This document shows positions 22,528 to 32,911 of a DNA stretch of 60,579 nucleotides, in pieces. Below the pieces are notes generated by a model. It saw only the letters and a program-made list of their open reading frames with translations, ran no database searches and had not been told where the DNA came from. This DNA comes from Planctomycetota bacterium (GTDB lineage Bacteria > Planctomycetota > Planctomycetia > Planctomycetales > Planctomycetaceae). The stretch is from positions 1 to 60,579 of the forward strand of contig JAHZKX010000009.1 of the NCBI GenBank assembly GCA_022600195.1. Direction: 5' to 3'. Each line of letters opens with the position of its first letter. Position 1 is the stretch's first letter. The position numbers and the translations under genes were made by a program.

Positions 22528-24213
22528 TTATTGTATCACGGTCTGATCAGACTGCATTTTAATTGTGACTTCGTTGGTGTGAAGCATGGTCCCCTGGTCT
22601 CTTGTTGAGGCTTTCCAGTTTTCGTGCCACCAGCTGGCGGCCATCTTGTTTGTCCAAGCGGTTGCACACTTACATTGATTTAATGCATCGGCAAGACTGA
22701 TCGCATCGGGGAATCGGTCTGCTGCCTGCTTTTCCATGCAGCGAAGAATAATACGTTCAAGATCGGCGGGTACTTTTTCATTCACCTTTGAAGGGGGGAC
22801 GACTTCGGACTTTGCATGTGCGGCAAGCAGCTGAATGACATTTTTCTCTGAAAACGGCGGTTGTGCAGTCAACAGATAGTAAGCAACTGCGCCCAGCGCA
22901 TAAATGTCAGATCGCCGATCTACTTCCTGATAAGCAACTGCCTGTTCTGGTGGCATGTAATGGGGAGTACCACTAAACGATGCATAGCTGCTCTCATTCT
23001 CAATCGAAGCGTGATCGTTCGAATGTTCTTTCACCAAACCAAAGTCAAGAAGTTTTGCAACGTCATAGATTCCACCACGCTGGGCTGCAAAAATATTGGC
23101 CGGTTTGATATCTCGATGAATCAGACCGGCTTCATGTGCCTCTTGAAGCGCACCACACACCTGGCGCAACAGATGGACTACACGACCGGGGGGTAATGGT
23201 CCTTGAAGATTGACCAGTTCGTCCAAACTGAGTCCCGGTAATAACTCCATCACGTAATAAAACGTACCATCTTCCGTATGACCATAGTCGTAAATTTCAA
23301 TCGTATTCCAATGCGTCAGTTTTGCAGTTGCTTTCACTTCTTTTTCAAAGTTCGCGATTGCCGTCGTGTCGGCGACGATTCCTGGCTTGATCAGTTTCAT
23401 GGCACAAGGGCGTTTCAGTAGAACATGCTCGGCTTTGAAAACCTCGCCCATTCCACCACTGCCGAGTTTGTTCAGTAGACGATACTGACCAAATTGCCTC
23501 GCTTTAAAGGCTTCACGCCGCGCGCTGTTGATAATGTGCGTGCCATAAATACACACGAATGCAGCGACGACTGGAAGGGGGATCGGACTGATCGATGCAC
23601 CCTGGGCAAGTAATTTCGCAACCTGTGGTGACCACCAACTCTGCACAGCAAGAATAATAAAAGGCATCAGGGAAAGCGGTATCATCACAGCGGCTCCCCG
23701 TTTCCAGGTATTGGGCATGAAGATCCCGTAGATCAGTATCAGTATACACCATGCTCCCCAGAAGACGTACTTGATGGCAATCACTGAGGTGACGTCATTG
23801 TTGATCGCGTATTCATTGATTCGGGAAACAAGCATCGTTGATACTTGCAGAACAACAATCCCGAAAACGATCAATTCGAATAAGCGCAATTGAAACAGGG
23901 AGAACTGATGTTTGCTTCTCAAACTGAAAAAGCAGGTGATGAGAGCAATAAGAATCGCGACCCGGAACCACAATTGGTTTTCAATTTGCTGGACCAGCCC
24001 CCCTAAGAGGGCGGCTAGCAGTATCACTATCAGTGCAAGGCTAACCGCGGTTAGACGGCTTCGCAGCAGATCCGCTGTTTCACCAGAAAACTTCGGTCGA
24101 CTGCCGGCAACAAATCCGACAGCGGCCCGCGAAACATCTGCAGATAAATCGAGGGAGCCGATCGATTCTGATGAGTTGCTGATAACAGTATGCTCAAACT
24201 CACTATTGCTCAT
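22528..24213 (-). CDS. Membrane serine/threonine protein kinase
   Basis: This 561-residue protein has about six predicted membrane segments in residues 55-230, then a cytosolic Hanks-type kinase domain (about 243-510). Key residues are present: glycine loop LGSGGMGEVF, Lys273 in AMKLIK, HRDIKPAN (His366, Asp368), DFGLV (Asp390) and the activation end SGTPHYMPPEQA. It appears catalytically competent. The domain order (membrane part first, kinase last) is the reverse of the usual PknB layout with extracellular PASTA. The upstream region holds a perfect palindrome (24332-24350). It lies downstream of the small Tyr-rich gene in the same direction. Confidence 0.95.
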   Translation of the reverse strand: MSNSEFEHTVISNSSESIGSLDLSADVSRAAVGFVAGSRPKFSGETADLLRSRLTAVSLALIVILLAALLGGLVQQIENQLWFRVAILIALITCFFSLRSKHQFSLFQLRLFELIVFGIVVLQVSTMLVSRINEYAINNDVTSVIAIKYVFWGAWCILILIYGIFMPNTWKRGAAVMIPLSLMPFIILAVQSWWSPQVAKLLAQGASISPIPLPVVAAFVCIYGTHIINSARREAFKARQFGQYRLLNKLGSGGMGEVFKAEHVLLKRPCAMKLIKPGIVADTTAIANFEKEVKATAKLTHWNTIEIYDYGHTEDGTFYYVMELLPGLSLDELVNLQGPLPPGRVVHLLRQVCGALQEAHEAGLIHRDIKPANIFAAQRGGIYDVAKLLDFGLVKEHSNDHASIENESSYASFSGTPHYMPPEQAVAYQEVDRRSDIYALGAVAYYLLTAQPPFSEKNVIQLLAAHAKSEVVPPSKVNEKVPADLERIILRCMEKQAADRFPDAISLADALNQCKCATAWTNKMAASWWHENWKASTRDQGTMLHTNEVTIKMQSDQTVIQ

Positions 24214-24331
24214 ATTCTGGGTCTCAAGTAAATATTTTCACATCAGTTATAATTCAGAGCGAGTTGGTTAGATAGAAGCATGATCATAGGCTGAACTTGG
24301 TGGTTGTGTTTTGTCACATTGGGCGCTCAAC

Positions 24332-24350
24332 CAGATTATTACATAATCTG
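24332..24350. promoter_or_regulatory. Perfect 8+3+8 palindrome upstream of the kinase gene
   Basis: CAGATTAT-TAC-ATAATCTG is a perfect inverted repeat 119 bp upstream of the kinase start codon and 67 bp downstream of the stop of the Tyr-rich gene. It is AT-rich with no T-run on the minus strand, so an operator seems likelier than a terminator. Confidence 0.45.
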
Positions 24351-24416
24351 TCTCTGTTGTCTCTCAAGCCATCCAATCAGCCGGGCATCTCGATAACACT
24401 GGGTTCAGATTAGAGT

Positions 24417-24683
24417 TCAGTAACAGACTTTGACCCAACGAGTCACTGGTACCTTAACTGTATAGCAGCGAACCCTTTTTACACGATAAGGCTTACCACA
24501 ATGGTCATAACGCGTGATATAAACCGTCTTGTATTGTTTCTGGTACTTGTACGTGGTTACTTGTTGATATTGGTATTGATGCTGTCGCTGGTATCCATCA
24601 CCGGCAGAAACAGGAGCAGCCCCGGTTACCGCAAATATTCCTGCCAGAACTGCCAAAACCAGCCTCTTTTTCAAATTCGTCAT
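24417..24683 (-). CDS. Small secreted Tyr/Gln/Lys-rich protein
   Basis: This 88-residue protein has a clear signal peptide (KKRLVLAVLAGIFAVTGAAP, ending VSA) and an AGGAGAG ribosome-binding site. The mature part is basic and Tyr-rich (HQYQYQQVTTYKYQKQYKTV), with Cys residues in DHCGKPYRVKRVRC and a final VCY. Small proteins of this style (repeats of VTRWVKVCY type) are common and uncharacterised in planctomycetes. It could be a cell-surface or matrix protein; no function is assigned. Confidence 0.8.
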   Translation of the reverse strand: MTNLKKRLVLAVLAGIFAVTGAAPVSAGDGYQRQHQYQYQQVTTYKYQKQYKTVYITRYDHCGKPYRVKRVRCYTVKVPVTRWVKVCY

Positions 24684-24871
24684 GACTCTCTCCTGTGTGT
24701 ACGGTTTATTTTCGACTTGTGCGTTTGATATCAGGAAAACGATTCCATCTCCTCAATCTTCCCCTGAAATTCTGATTTTTATAATAATTCTGACCACTGT
24801 GTAGTAAGCAGCCGTCCGCGTAAGGCTGAAGCTTAAAAACAGCCTTGATTTCAGCCTAATTCTCGGGAGCC

Positions 24872-25087
24872 TCAGACAAAACTGCCAAATTTTTCCAGGG
24901 ATTTTTCATCAACGTCCACTCCAAACCGCGACATTTCGTCTAGCTGATTGCAGTCATCCAGCACATAGATAGGAGTCGAGGTTCGATCTCTGTCGGTGAT
25001 CAGAAGAGCGTCTATAGTGGTGCTGTCTGTAGAAGCTCCTGAAGTGATTAAAGCGATGTTGAGTACAATGTCTAAGACGATGTTCAT
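24872..25087 (-). CDS. Small hypothetical protein (71 residues)
   Basis: The frame starts MNIVLDIVLNIALITSGAST with AAAGG eight bases before the ATG, and the tail is acidic (LDDCNQLDEMSRFGVDVDE). An in-frame start at 25102 would add five residues. There is no recognisable domain, and the hydrophobic N-terminus is too short and mixed to call a signal peptide firmly. The ribosome-binding site and the non-random composition support a real gene, but it could be spurious. Confidence 0.45.
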   Translation of the reverse strand: MNIVLDIVLNIALITSGASTDSTTIDALLITDRDRTSTPIYVLDDCNQLDEMSRFGVDVDEKSLEKFGSFV

Positions 25088-25962
<875 letters not shown>

Positions 25963-25992
25963 GAGTTGATTTGTTCGTCTGTGTTGAATCCT

Positions 25993-26021
25993 CTTATATA
26001 GACATTTCAGTCCATCGTCAA
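25993..26021 (-). promoter_or_regulatory. Sigma-70-type promoter of tRNA-Ser
   Basis: On the minus strand TTGACG, a 17-bp spacer and TATAAG form a near-consensus housekeeping promoter. The -10 element ends 30 bp before the tRNA 5' end. Confidence 0.75.
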
Positions 26022-26462
26022 ATTCGCGGATGATTTGATTTGCCTCTCTTTACTTCTCCTGCATGTGAATAAAAGCCTTTTTACTCTGCTCTGCTCATGA
26101 GAAAAGTGGTAAACAAATCAAATGGAATTCGTTATTTATAGTGTCGGTCTTATGGACTCATTGGATGAACCGCCGGAAATATTAACGATTCGAGGCATCT
26201 TTCTTGCAGAGACAATGCGATCGGGATATGCTGTTATTTATAGATGTTTTCTGTAAAGATTGGTTCTCTCTCTGCTTTGCAAAATTGACCGGTCCCAGAA
26301 ATTTCCAATCGATCAGCAAACATTTAGCATAAGAAGTAGGTATAATGACAGCCGAGGTGCTTCCTTTCTATACGACTGCCTTTTTATGCCTGATTTCGCA
26401 GATGAGGCTCCTCATGTTTCTTAATATTGGTTCATTTGTTCATTGGCAATGGAATTTATAAT
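26022..26462. other. Intergenic region before the TPR/Tol-like operon
   Basis: No gene is seen in these 441 bp. A TATAAT hexamer at 26341-26346 (in GGTATAATGACA) could be the -10 of the operon starting at 26463, but the -35 is weak. Confidence 0.4.
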
Positions 26463-29400
26463 ATGCGTCTATTCCATTTAGTTTCGATTGTGAGTCTATT
26501 TACGATTCTGACTTGCGTCTCCTCTGTATCTGCTGAAGAGCAGTATCTTGAGTTCCTGCAGGGATTACGCGATAAGAATTATCACGATACGGCTCTGCAA
26601 TATCTCGATCAGATTGCTGCCGCCAAAGAAACACCCAAAGAGATCAAAGAATTAATTCCCTTTGAACGTGCCATGACTTTAATGGTGTTTTCAAGGACTC
26701 AAAAACTGCTAAAAGATCAGGAAGAAACGCTCAATCTGGCGTTGGCACAACTCGAACTGTTTGCGAAGCAGAGTCCCAATCATCCCAAAGCGGGAACCGC
26801 AAATACCGAACGCGGCAAAATCATTCTTGAAAAGGCAGAGGTCGAAGGACGAAAAGCACGGTCACCCGCTGAAGGAAATAAAAAAGAATATCAGGTAGCG
26901 GCGCGGAAACTCGTTGCACAGGCGCGAGCGATTTTTCAAAAAGCTTTTAATCTGCATGAAAAAACCTGGAAATCATTTCCTGCTACTTTTATCGACAAGC
27001 AGAAAGAACCCGAAAAATATAAAGCCCGAGCAAAAGCCGAAATTCAATTCATGAGTGCACAGCTTGATCTGGCCCAGTGTACTTATGCAGAAGCGCAAAC
27101 CTATGATCCCGGCAGCGCCGACTTCAATCGTCTGTTGAAAAAAGCTTCTGAGGAATATGCGAAAATTCACGAACGCTATCGTAGTCAGGTGGGGGGGTTG
27201 TATGCCCGCATGTGGCAGGGGAAGTGTTTTGAGGAACAGGGCGAATTGGGACGGGCTCTGGGGATTTATAACGAGTTGCTTGGTCATCCCGGCAAGTCGC
27301 TCCCCATAAAACAGCTCAAAGATAATATTCTGCAGTTTCGGTTAATCTGCCTTAATGATGAGAAGAAAAAAGATTATCAACTGGTCATTAACGAAGCAGA
27401 ACAGTGGTTGCGAGAAAACCGTTCCCGGAATCGGACTGCCATCGGCCAGGGAATTATGTGGGAGTTATCTCGTGCCCAGGAAGCGCTGGCTAATATGGAA
27501 GGCATAAAAAAGGCCGATCAGGAACGCATCCTGCGTCAGGCTTTAAAGAACGCACGTTTTGTGAATGCCTTCCGAGGCAAGTATCGTGATGTCTCCCGTC
27601 TGATGGTGGGCCGAATCAATGCCCGGCTACGGGGGAGGTCCGGCGGAGATCCCGAAGACTTCGAAACAGCTTATGGTGTTGGACAAGACCGTGTTAAACA
27701 AACCAAGAGTTTAAAAGACAAAGTTGCCGCTGCCAAAAAGGCGCCAGAGAAAAAGAAAGCTCAGGTTGTTCTCAATCAGTTTATGGATGAAACGGCTCGT
27801 ATCCTGAAAATAGCATTAAAACTGGCAACGCCCAAAACAGACCCTAAGGAGTTGGATCATACACGATTTCTCCTGTGTTATACCTATTACAATCTAAGAC
27901 GCAGTTACGAATGTGCGATTCTGGGTGAATATATTGCGAACTTTCATGATAAGGACAGTGACCAGATTGCCCTGGATGCGGCCTATCTGGCGTTGGCTGG
28001 TTACTTGCAGGCGTATAATGATTCTCCCAAGGAGCAGCGTTATGTTGATAATCAACACATGGAAAGTGTTTGCAACCTGATTACCACCAAATGGCCGGAT
28101 AGCGAACGGGCCAATGATGCAAAAATTCAGTTGGGTAATATCTACAGTCAAACAGATCGACCGGCTGAAGCCGCCAAATGGTATTCACAAGTTCCAGTCT
28201 CGGCTCCACAATATGTCGATGCACAAATCAGGGCAGGCCAGGCCTATTGGAACAGCTATCTGACGAGTATGTCACGTCGATCTGATACAAAACCTGCAGA
28301 TGTGAGTGAATGGGCAAAACTGGCTGAAAAACATCTGCTGACCGGGATTGCTGCGACTCAGAAATTAGTTCCACCCACAGCAGCCACTCCACAAAATCTC
28401 ACAGCCGCGAAAACTTCACTCGCGCAGATTGAACTTAATAATGGCCAATACCAGAAGGCCATCGATATTCTAAGCAAAGACCCTCATTCGGTTTTGAAAG
28501 CGATTCATCTTGCGAAAGGGAAAAAACGACCTGCCAACGGAGTTCAAAGTAGTGAATTTGCAAACCTGGTCTATCAACTTCAGCTACGAGCTTACATTGG
28601 CCTGCAACAGATTGATCTGGCCCGTAAGGCGATGAAACAGTTAGAAGATTCTGCATCAGGGACTGGTGGTGAATCGATTACAGAGATGTATCGTCAACTG
28701 GGTGAAAAAATTACAGAAGAGATTGAACGCCTGAAGGCGGCCGGCGATACCAAACGCATCGATGATGTCCGTAAGTCGCTCGAAACTTTTTTGTCGGATA
28801 TCTTTAAGAGAAAAGACCAGACTTACGGTTCGCTGGTCTGGATCGGTGAAACCTATTTCGGGATGGGTCAGGGAGCCAGTGAGAATCCCACCACCGCCCG
28901 AAACTACTACGACAAAGCCGCTGCCGCATTTGAAGAAATTCAGAAACGTGAGGAAGCAACAGGCGATTTCATTCCCGGAAATTTCCAGGTGGGAATCACG
29001 CTGCGTCTGGTAAATTGTAAAAGGGAACAGGGAGAGTTTGAAGAAGCGCTAACACTGATTACACCAGTTCTCAAAGAGAAAGACAAATCGCCTGAAGTTC
29101 AGTTTGAAGCGGCTTCCATTTTGCAGAACTGGGCTGCCAGTGGTCAACCTGATTCTGAAAAAAAATATCTGAATGCCATTCAGGGAATGACACTCGAAGA
29201 AGGGGCTCTCGTTCGAGGCTGGAGCTATCTCTCCCGCTTGTTGCAAGGATCAGTGGCTTCTTCTGGGCGCGAGGATTTGAAGAAAATGTATTATGACGCC
29301 CAATACAATAATATCGAATGTCGGCACAAATATGGCGTGGCCCTGAATGATGCCAAGCAGCTTGAACAGGCGAAATACGAGACGAATGTCTTCGGCCAGA

Positions 29401-30116
29401 TCAGCGTCGATCTGCCGGATGAGGTTTGGGAGCGATACAATCAGCTCTATCGAAAAATTCAGACCGATCTGGGGGAAGATCCTCAAGATCTGGAGCGGCG
29501 TGTCACTGCTACGGAAACGGTAGCCTCAAATGAAAATAACCAGCTCAATTCTGCAACACCCACTAACACGCAACAGAAGGTCGTTCAACAATCTGCCGAT
29601 CCTTCAGAGGCAAAAGGGGGGAGTAATACGGTTTTATTCCTGGCCATCATTCTCCTGGGAGTGGGAGGTGCTGTCGCATTTTACTTCTTCGGATTGAAGC
29701 CTGGAAAGAAAGGCCCGTCGTCTTATCAATTGGCTGCTGATATGGGCGCTCCGCCACTGATTTCAGCACCACCTGAAATTGCAGCGCCGAGGCCGGCTTC
29801 TAAATCAGGTCGATCTCAGCCAGCAAAGTCTTCTCTGCCAGACATTACCATTGGTAAACCACAGCAGAAATCAGCAACAGAAAAATCAGCAACAGCAAAA
29901 GTCAAAACGAAAAAGAGTCCGGAGCAAGGTGAACCCGGCAAAGAAAAACGAAAATTAACACCAGAACAAATCGCGGCTCGTAAAGCCAAACTGGCCCAAA
30001 TGTCGCCCGAAGAACTTGCGGCTCGTAAAGAAGCAATTGCCAGGAAAAAAGCCGCACAGGCAAAACAACAAAAACAGTCACGACCTCGTCCGGAAGGTGA
30101 ATCTAAAGATGTCTGA
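26463..30116 (+). CDS. Large TPR-repeat membrane-anchored protein
   Basis: This protein of about 1217 residues has a Sec signal peptide (MRLFHLVSIVSLFTILTCVS, then SVSAEE). Many TPR-like helix pairs follow (for example MWQGKCFEEQGELGRALGIY, AKIQLGNIYSQTDRPAEAAK). One membrane segment lies near the C-terminus (VLFLAIILLGVGGAVAFYFF), followed by a cytosolic Pro/Lys/Ala-rich tail with LTPEQIAARKAKLAQMSPEE. The start is moved to ATG 26463; the longer frame would begin with TTG. It is probably a periplasmic scaffold. It heads the operon with another TPR protein and ExbB/ExbD proteins, similar in idea to CpoB/YbgF beside Tol proteins. Confidence 0.88.
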   Translation: MRLFHLVSIVSLFTILTCVSSVSAEEQYLEFLQGLRDKNYHDTALQYLDQIAAAKETPKEIKELIPFERAMTLMVFSRTQKLLKDQEETLNLALAQLELFAKQSPNHPKAGTANTERGKIILEKAEVEGRKARSPAEGNKKEYQVAARKLVAQARAIFQKAFNLHEKTWKSFPATFIDKQKEPEKYKARAKAEIQFMSAQLDLAQCTYAEAQTYDPGSADFNRLLKKASEEYAKIHERYRSQVGGLYARMWQGKCFEEQGELGRALGIYNELLGHPGKSLPIKQLKDNILQFRLICLNDEKKKDYQLVINEAEQWLRENRSRNRTAIGQGIMWELSRAQEALANMEGIKKADQERILRQALKNARFVNAFRGKYRDVSRLMVGRINARLRGRSGGDPEDFETAYGVGQDRVKQTKSLKDKVAAAKKAPEKKKAQVVLNQFMDETARILKIALKLATPKTDPKELDHTRFLLCYTYYNLRRSYECAILGEYIANFHDKDSDQIALDAAYLALAGYLQAYNDSPKEQRYVDNQHMESVCNLITTKWPDSERANDAKIQLGNIYSQTDRPAEAAKWYSQVPVSAPQYVDAQIRAGQAYWNSYLTSMSRRSDTKPADVSEWAKLAEKHLLTGIAATQKLVPPTAATPQNLTAAKTSLAQIELNNGQYQKAIDILSKDPHSVLKAIHLAKGKKRPANGVQSSEFANLVYQLQLRAYIGLQQIDLARKAMKQLEDSASGTGGESITEMYRQLGEKITEEIERLKAAGDTKRIDDVRKSLETFLSDIFKRKDQTYGSLVWIGETYFGMGQGASENPTTARNYYDKAAAAFEEIQKREEATGDFIPGNFQVGITLRLVNCKREQGEFEEALTLITPVLKEKDKSPEVQFEAASILQNWAASGQPDSEKKYLNAIQGMTLEEGALVRGWSYLSRLLQGSVASSGREDLKKMYYDAQYNNIECRHKYGVALNDAKQLEQAKYETNVFGQISVDLPDEVWERYNQLYRKIQTDLGEDPQDLERRVTATETVASNENNQLNSATPTNTQQKVVQQSADPSEAKGGSNTVLFLAIILLGVGGAVAFYFFGLKPGKKGPSSYQLAADMGAPPLISAPPEIAAPRPASKSGRSQPAKSSLPDITIGKPQQKSATEKSATAKVKTKKSPEQGEPGKEKRKLTPEQIAARKAKLAQMSPEELAARKEAIARKKAAQAKQQKQSRPRPEGESKDV

Positions 30117-30196
30117 AAGTCCCTGTTTAGTCGGGATCATCAGACTGAATCTAAACCGCGGTGAGACATCAATTATCGTTGAGGAGCAATAGACTC

Positions 30197-31243
30197 ATGA
30201 AGTGCCCGATCTGGTTAATATTGATTCTTCTGGCAAGTCTGCCAGTTATGTCAGTTTCAAACCTCGAAGCAGCAGATACGATTTATCAATATAATAGCGG
30301 CAGCCCGCTGTTAGGAGATATCAAAGGATATACAAAGACAGAACTGACTTTACAACGTGGGACAAAAAGCGTCAAAATTCCTGCGAATGAAGTGCAGCGC
30401 ATACGTTGGAATGGAGAACCACCACAACTCAATATCGCACGGAATCAGGAAGCAAACGGGAATTATGCTGCCGCCTTAGATGAGTATAAAAAAGCACAAG
30501 CGAAAGGGAGTGCCAATCTAAAGAAAGATTTGCAGTTTCTGATTGCCAGGGCGACCTCCAAAAATGCATTCTCTAACCCGGCTGATTTGGATGGTGGGAT
30601 TAAAATGCTCGATACGTTCGTCAAATCCAATGGAGATCATTATCGATATTACCCGGCTATGAAACTGCTGGGTGAAGCCCACCTGGCGAAAAAAGATTAC
30701 ACGGCAGCGAATACCGCATTCGGCACTGTGGAAAGGTCTCCCTGGAAAGATTACCAGATGGATGCCAAAAACATGAAGGCGCGTGTGATGCTTGCACAAG
30801 GGAATATCAAAGGTGCCTTGGTCGCGTTTAACACAGTAGCCAAAATGGATGCGAAAACAGAACCAGAGCAAGCCAGCAAGCGGGCAGCACAACTGGGAAG
30901 TGCCTTATGTCTCGAAAAAGACGGAAAACAAAAAGAAGCAATCAAAATTCTTGATGAAATTATCAAAACCACCAGTTCGCAGCAAAGCCCTCTTCTGGCA
31001 GAAGCCTATTTAAGAAAGGGAGACTGCTTTCGAGAATTAGGTGAGGCCAAAGAGGCCTTGATCGCCTATTTGCATATCGATGTTCTGTTTCCGAAGGAAC
31101 CTGCGATTCATGCTGAGGCGCTCTATCACCTATCCACATTATGGGGAAAAGTACAGAAACCGGAACGAGGTGTAGAAGCACGGGCTGTCCTGCAACAGCA
31201 GTATCCGAACAGTGAATGGGCCAAAAAAGCCGCAGGAAGCTGA
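30197..31243 (+). CDS. Secreted TPR-repeat protein
   Basis: This protein of about 348 residues has a signal peptide MKCPIWLILILLASLPVMSV and TPR-like repeats (AAALDEYKKAQAKGSANLKK, LGEAHLAKKDYTAANTAFG, AYLRKGDCFRELGEAKEALI). A small N-terminal beta segment (GDIKGYTKTELTLQRGTKSV) precedes the repeats. ATG 30197 has GAGGAG ten bases upstream; the GTG at 30161 is less likely. It sits 80 bp after the large TPR gene and 164 bp before the ExbB-like gene. A role as a periplasmic accessory of the proton-driven motor is inferred from context. Confidence 0.88.
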   Translation: MKCPIWLILILLASLPVMSVSNLEAADTIYQYNSGSPLLGDIKGYTKTELTLQRGTKSVKIPANEVQRIRWNGEPPQLNIARNQEANGNYAAALDEYKKAQAKGSANLKKDLQFLIARATSKNAFSNPADLDGGIKMLDTFVKSNGDHYRYYPAMKLLGEAHLAKKDYTAANTAFGTVERSPWKDYQMDAKNMKARVMLAQGNIKGALVAFNTVAKMDAKTEPEQASKRAAQLGSALCLEKDGKQKEAIKILDEIIKTTSSQQSPLLAEAYLRKGDCFRELGEAKEALIAYLHIDVLFPKEPAIHAEALYHLSTLWGKVQKPERGVEARAVLQQQYPNSEWAKKAAGS

Positions 31244-31407
31244 TAATTTGAGACGAATGTCAGATTGCTGCAAAGATTCAGTGAGTCTTCCCTTTACAAT
31301 GCAATTTTGACCTATAAATAATAGCGGGAACTTGAAAAAAGACTTCGATGTCCAGTCACAAGTGATCCACGATTAACACTCCTTTCAGTAGACCGGAGAC
31401 CACAACG

Positions 31408-32304
31408 ATGATGATGGGGAATTCCTTGGAACGGAATCAGACTTCACTGGCTTACCGAAGCCTGAGCATATTACTACTTTGCGCAGTGGTGTTTACGCCG
31501 CTCGGCCTGAACAGCGATAGCTGGGCTTATCAGGACGCTGCAAAAACACCACCCACGGGCGAAGCACCTGCTGCAACCCCGGCCCCCGCAGGTGAAGCTC
31601 CAGCTCCAGCTGCAGCTCCGGCTCCCGCTGGTGATGCAGCCGGTGGTGGCGATGCTCCTGCAGCAGCTCCAGCAGCGGCAACAGAAAGCTTCCTGTCCTG
31701 GATGATTCGTGCTTCTGGTTTCTTCGGTTTGATTCTGCTTTTACTTTCGTTTTTAATGGTCGCGTTGATCATGGCTAATGTACTCTCGATTCGACGAGAT
31801 AACCTCATGCCACCAGATCTGATTGCTGCCTTTGAAGAAAAAATTAACACGAAAGATTACCAGGGGGCCTACGAGTTAGCGAAAAGCGATGATTCATTCG
31901 TGGCGCGCGTTCTGGCTGCCGGACTGAGTAAACTCAATCAGGGTTATGCAGAAGCCGTCGAAGGCATGCAGGAAGTCGGCGAAGATGAAAATATGGCCAT
32001 GGAACACAAACTGAGTTATCTGGCGTTGATTGGTGCCATCGCACCAATGATCGGACTGATGGGTACCGTTTATGGTATGATCTTGAGTTTCCAGACCATT
32101 GCGAATTCAGCCACATCTCCCAAACCTTCGGAACTGGCAGATGGTATTTCCACCGCGTTGTTTACGACTTTGGAAGGTTTGACAGTCGCGATTCCTGCTA
32201 TGATCTTCTACAGCCTGCTTCGAAATCGCGTTTCGCGGTTTTCACTCGAAGTGGGTATGATTAGCGAAAGTCTGATGAACCGTTTCTCTTCAACTTCGAA
32301 ATAA
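31408..32304 (+). CDS. MotA/TolQ/ExbB-family proton channel protein with Ala/Pro-rich N-terminal extension
   Basis: This 298-residue protein has an N-terminal hydrophobic signal or anchor, then about 50 residues of Ala/Pro/Gly (PAPAGEAPAPAAAPAPAGDA). The first core membrane helix follows (FFGLILLLLSFLMVALIMAN). The cytosolic loop and the ExbB signature come next: EHKLSYLALIGAIAPMIGLM, GTVYGMILSFQTIA, SELADGISTALFTTLEGLTV and AIPAMIFYSLLRNRV. It forms an inner-membrane proton channel with the following two ExbD/TolR proteins. The signal-plus-low-complexity extension is not found in E. coli ExbB or TolQ but is common in planctomycete homologues. Confidence 0.95.
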   Translation: MMMGNSLERNQTSLAYRSLSILLLCAVVFTPLGLNSDSWAYQDAAKTPPTGEAPAATPAPAGEAPAPAAAPAPAGDAAGGGDAPAAAPAAATESFLSWMIRASGFFGLILLLLSFLMVALIMANVLSIRRDNLMPPDLIAAFEEKINTKDYQGAYELAKSDDSFVARVLAAGLSKLNQGYAEAVEGMQEVGEDENMAMEHKLSYLALIGAIAPMIGLMGTVYGMILSFQTIANSATSPKPSELADGISTALFTTLEGLTVAIPAMIFYSLLRNRVSRFSLEVGMISESLMNRFSSTSK

Positions 32305-32381
32305 TACCTGGAGCGATCAGACAGATGTCATGCAATATAGAGTTGCAGGCTATAAAAACTGTTTGAGTAGAGAGTGATTCA

Positions 32382-32852
32382 ATGAGAATAAAATCCAAGA
32401 AACCGGCAGTCGCTGATATCGATATGACGCCAATGATTGATATTGTCTTTCAATTAATTGCGTTTTTCATGGTGATTACCAACTTCGAGCAGATCCAGGC
32501 GGATGAACGAGTCAAACTGCCCTCGGATTCACTGGCAAAACCACCAGAGGTCAAAGCCGCTGATGAACTGGTGCTAAATATTGGTTTTGAGCGAAATGAT
32601 AAAGGGGAAATCACCGACCCCGAGGCCTATATTTTTTATAACGGTGAAAAAATTCCAGTATTGCAGTTTGGTCCGAAATTCGAACAGGAAGCACGAATTT
32701 ACAAACAGAAAAATCAGGACCCGAAAGAGGTTCCTGTGATACTGAGAACGGATGCGCTCGTAAAAACAGGGCTGGTCCAGGATCTGATTAAGATCGCCCA
32801 GGAAAATGGATTTACCAAGTTTGCCTTCAAGGCGACACAAAAGACTCAATAG
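32382..32852 (+). CDS. ExbD/TolR-family biopolymer transport protein (first copy)
   Basis: This 156-residue protein has the TolR/ExbD N-terminus DIDMTPMIDIVFQLIAFFMV, with the essential membrane Asp in MIDIVFQL, and a periplasmic domain ending DLIKIAQENGFTKFAFKATQ. It is 77 bp after the ExbB-type gene. It is expected to couple proton flow to a periplasmic partner. Confidence 0.95.
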   Translation: MRIKSKKPAVADIDMTPMIDIVFQLIAFFMVITNFEQIQADERVKLPSDSLAKPPEVKAADELVLNIGFERNDKGEITDPEAYIFYNGEKIPVLQFGPKFEQEARIYKQKNQDPKEVPVILRTDALVKTGLVQDLIKIAQENGFTKFAFKATQKTQ

Positions 32853-32911
32853 CGACAATTTTTGAAATAACTGTCAATGTGACAGATACTATCATTGCAG
32901 GATCAATTCCT

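Noticed and set aside
31530-31850. Ala/Gly-rich frame opposite the ExbB-like gene
   Set aside because: It is the complement of the Ala/Pro-rich coding segment; the low-complexity codons keep the other frames open.
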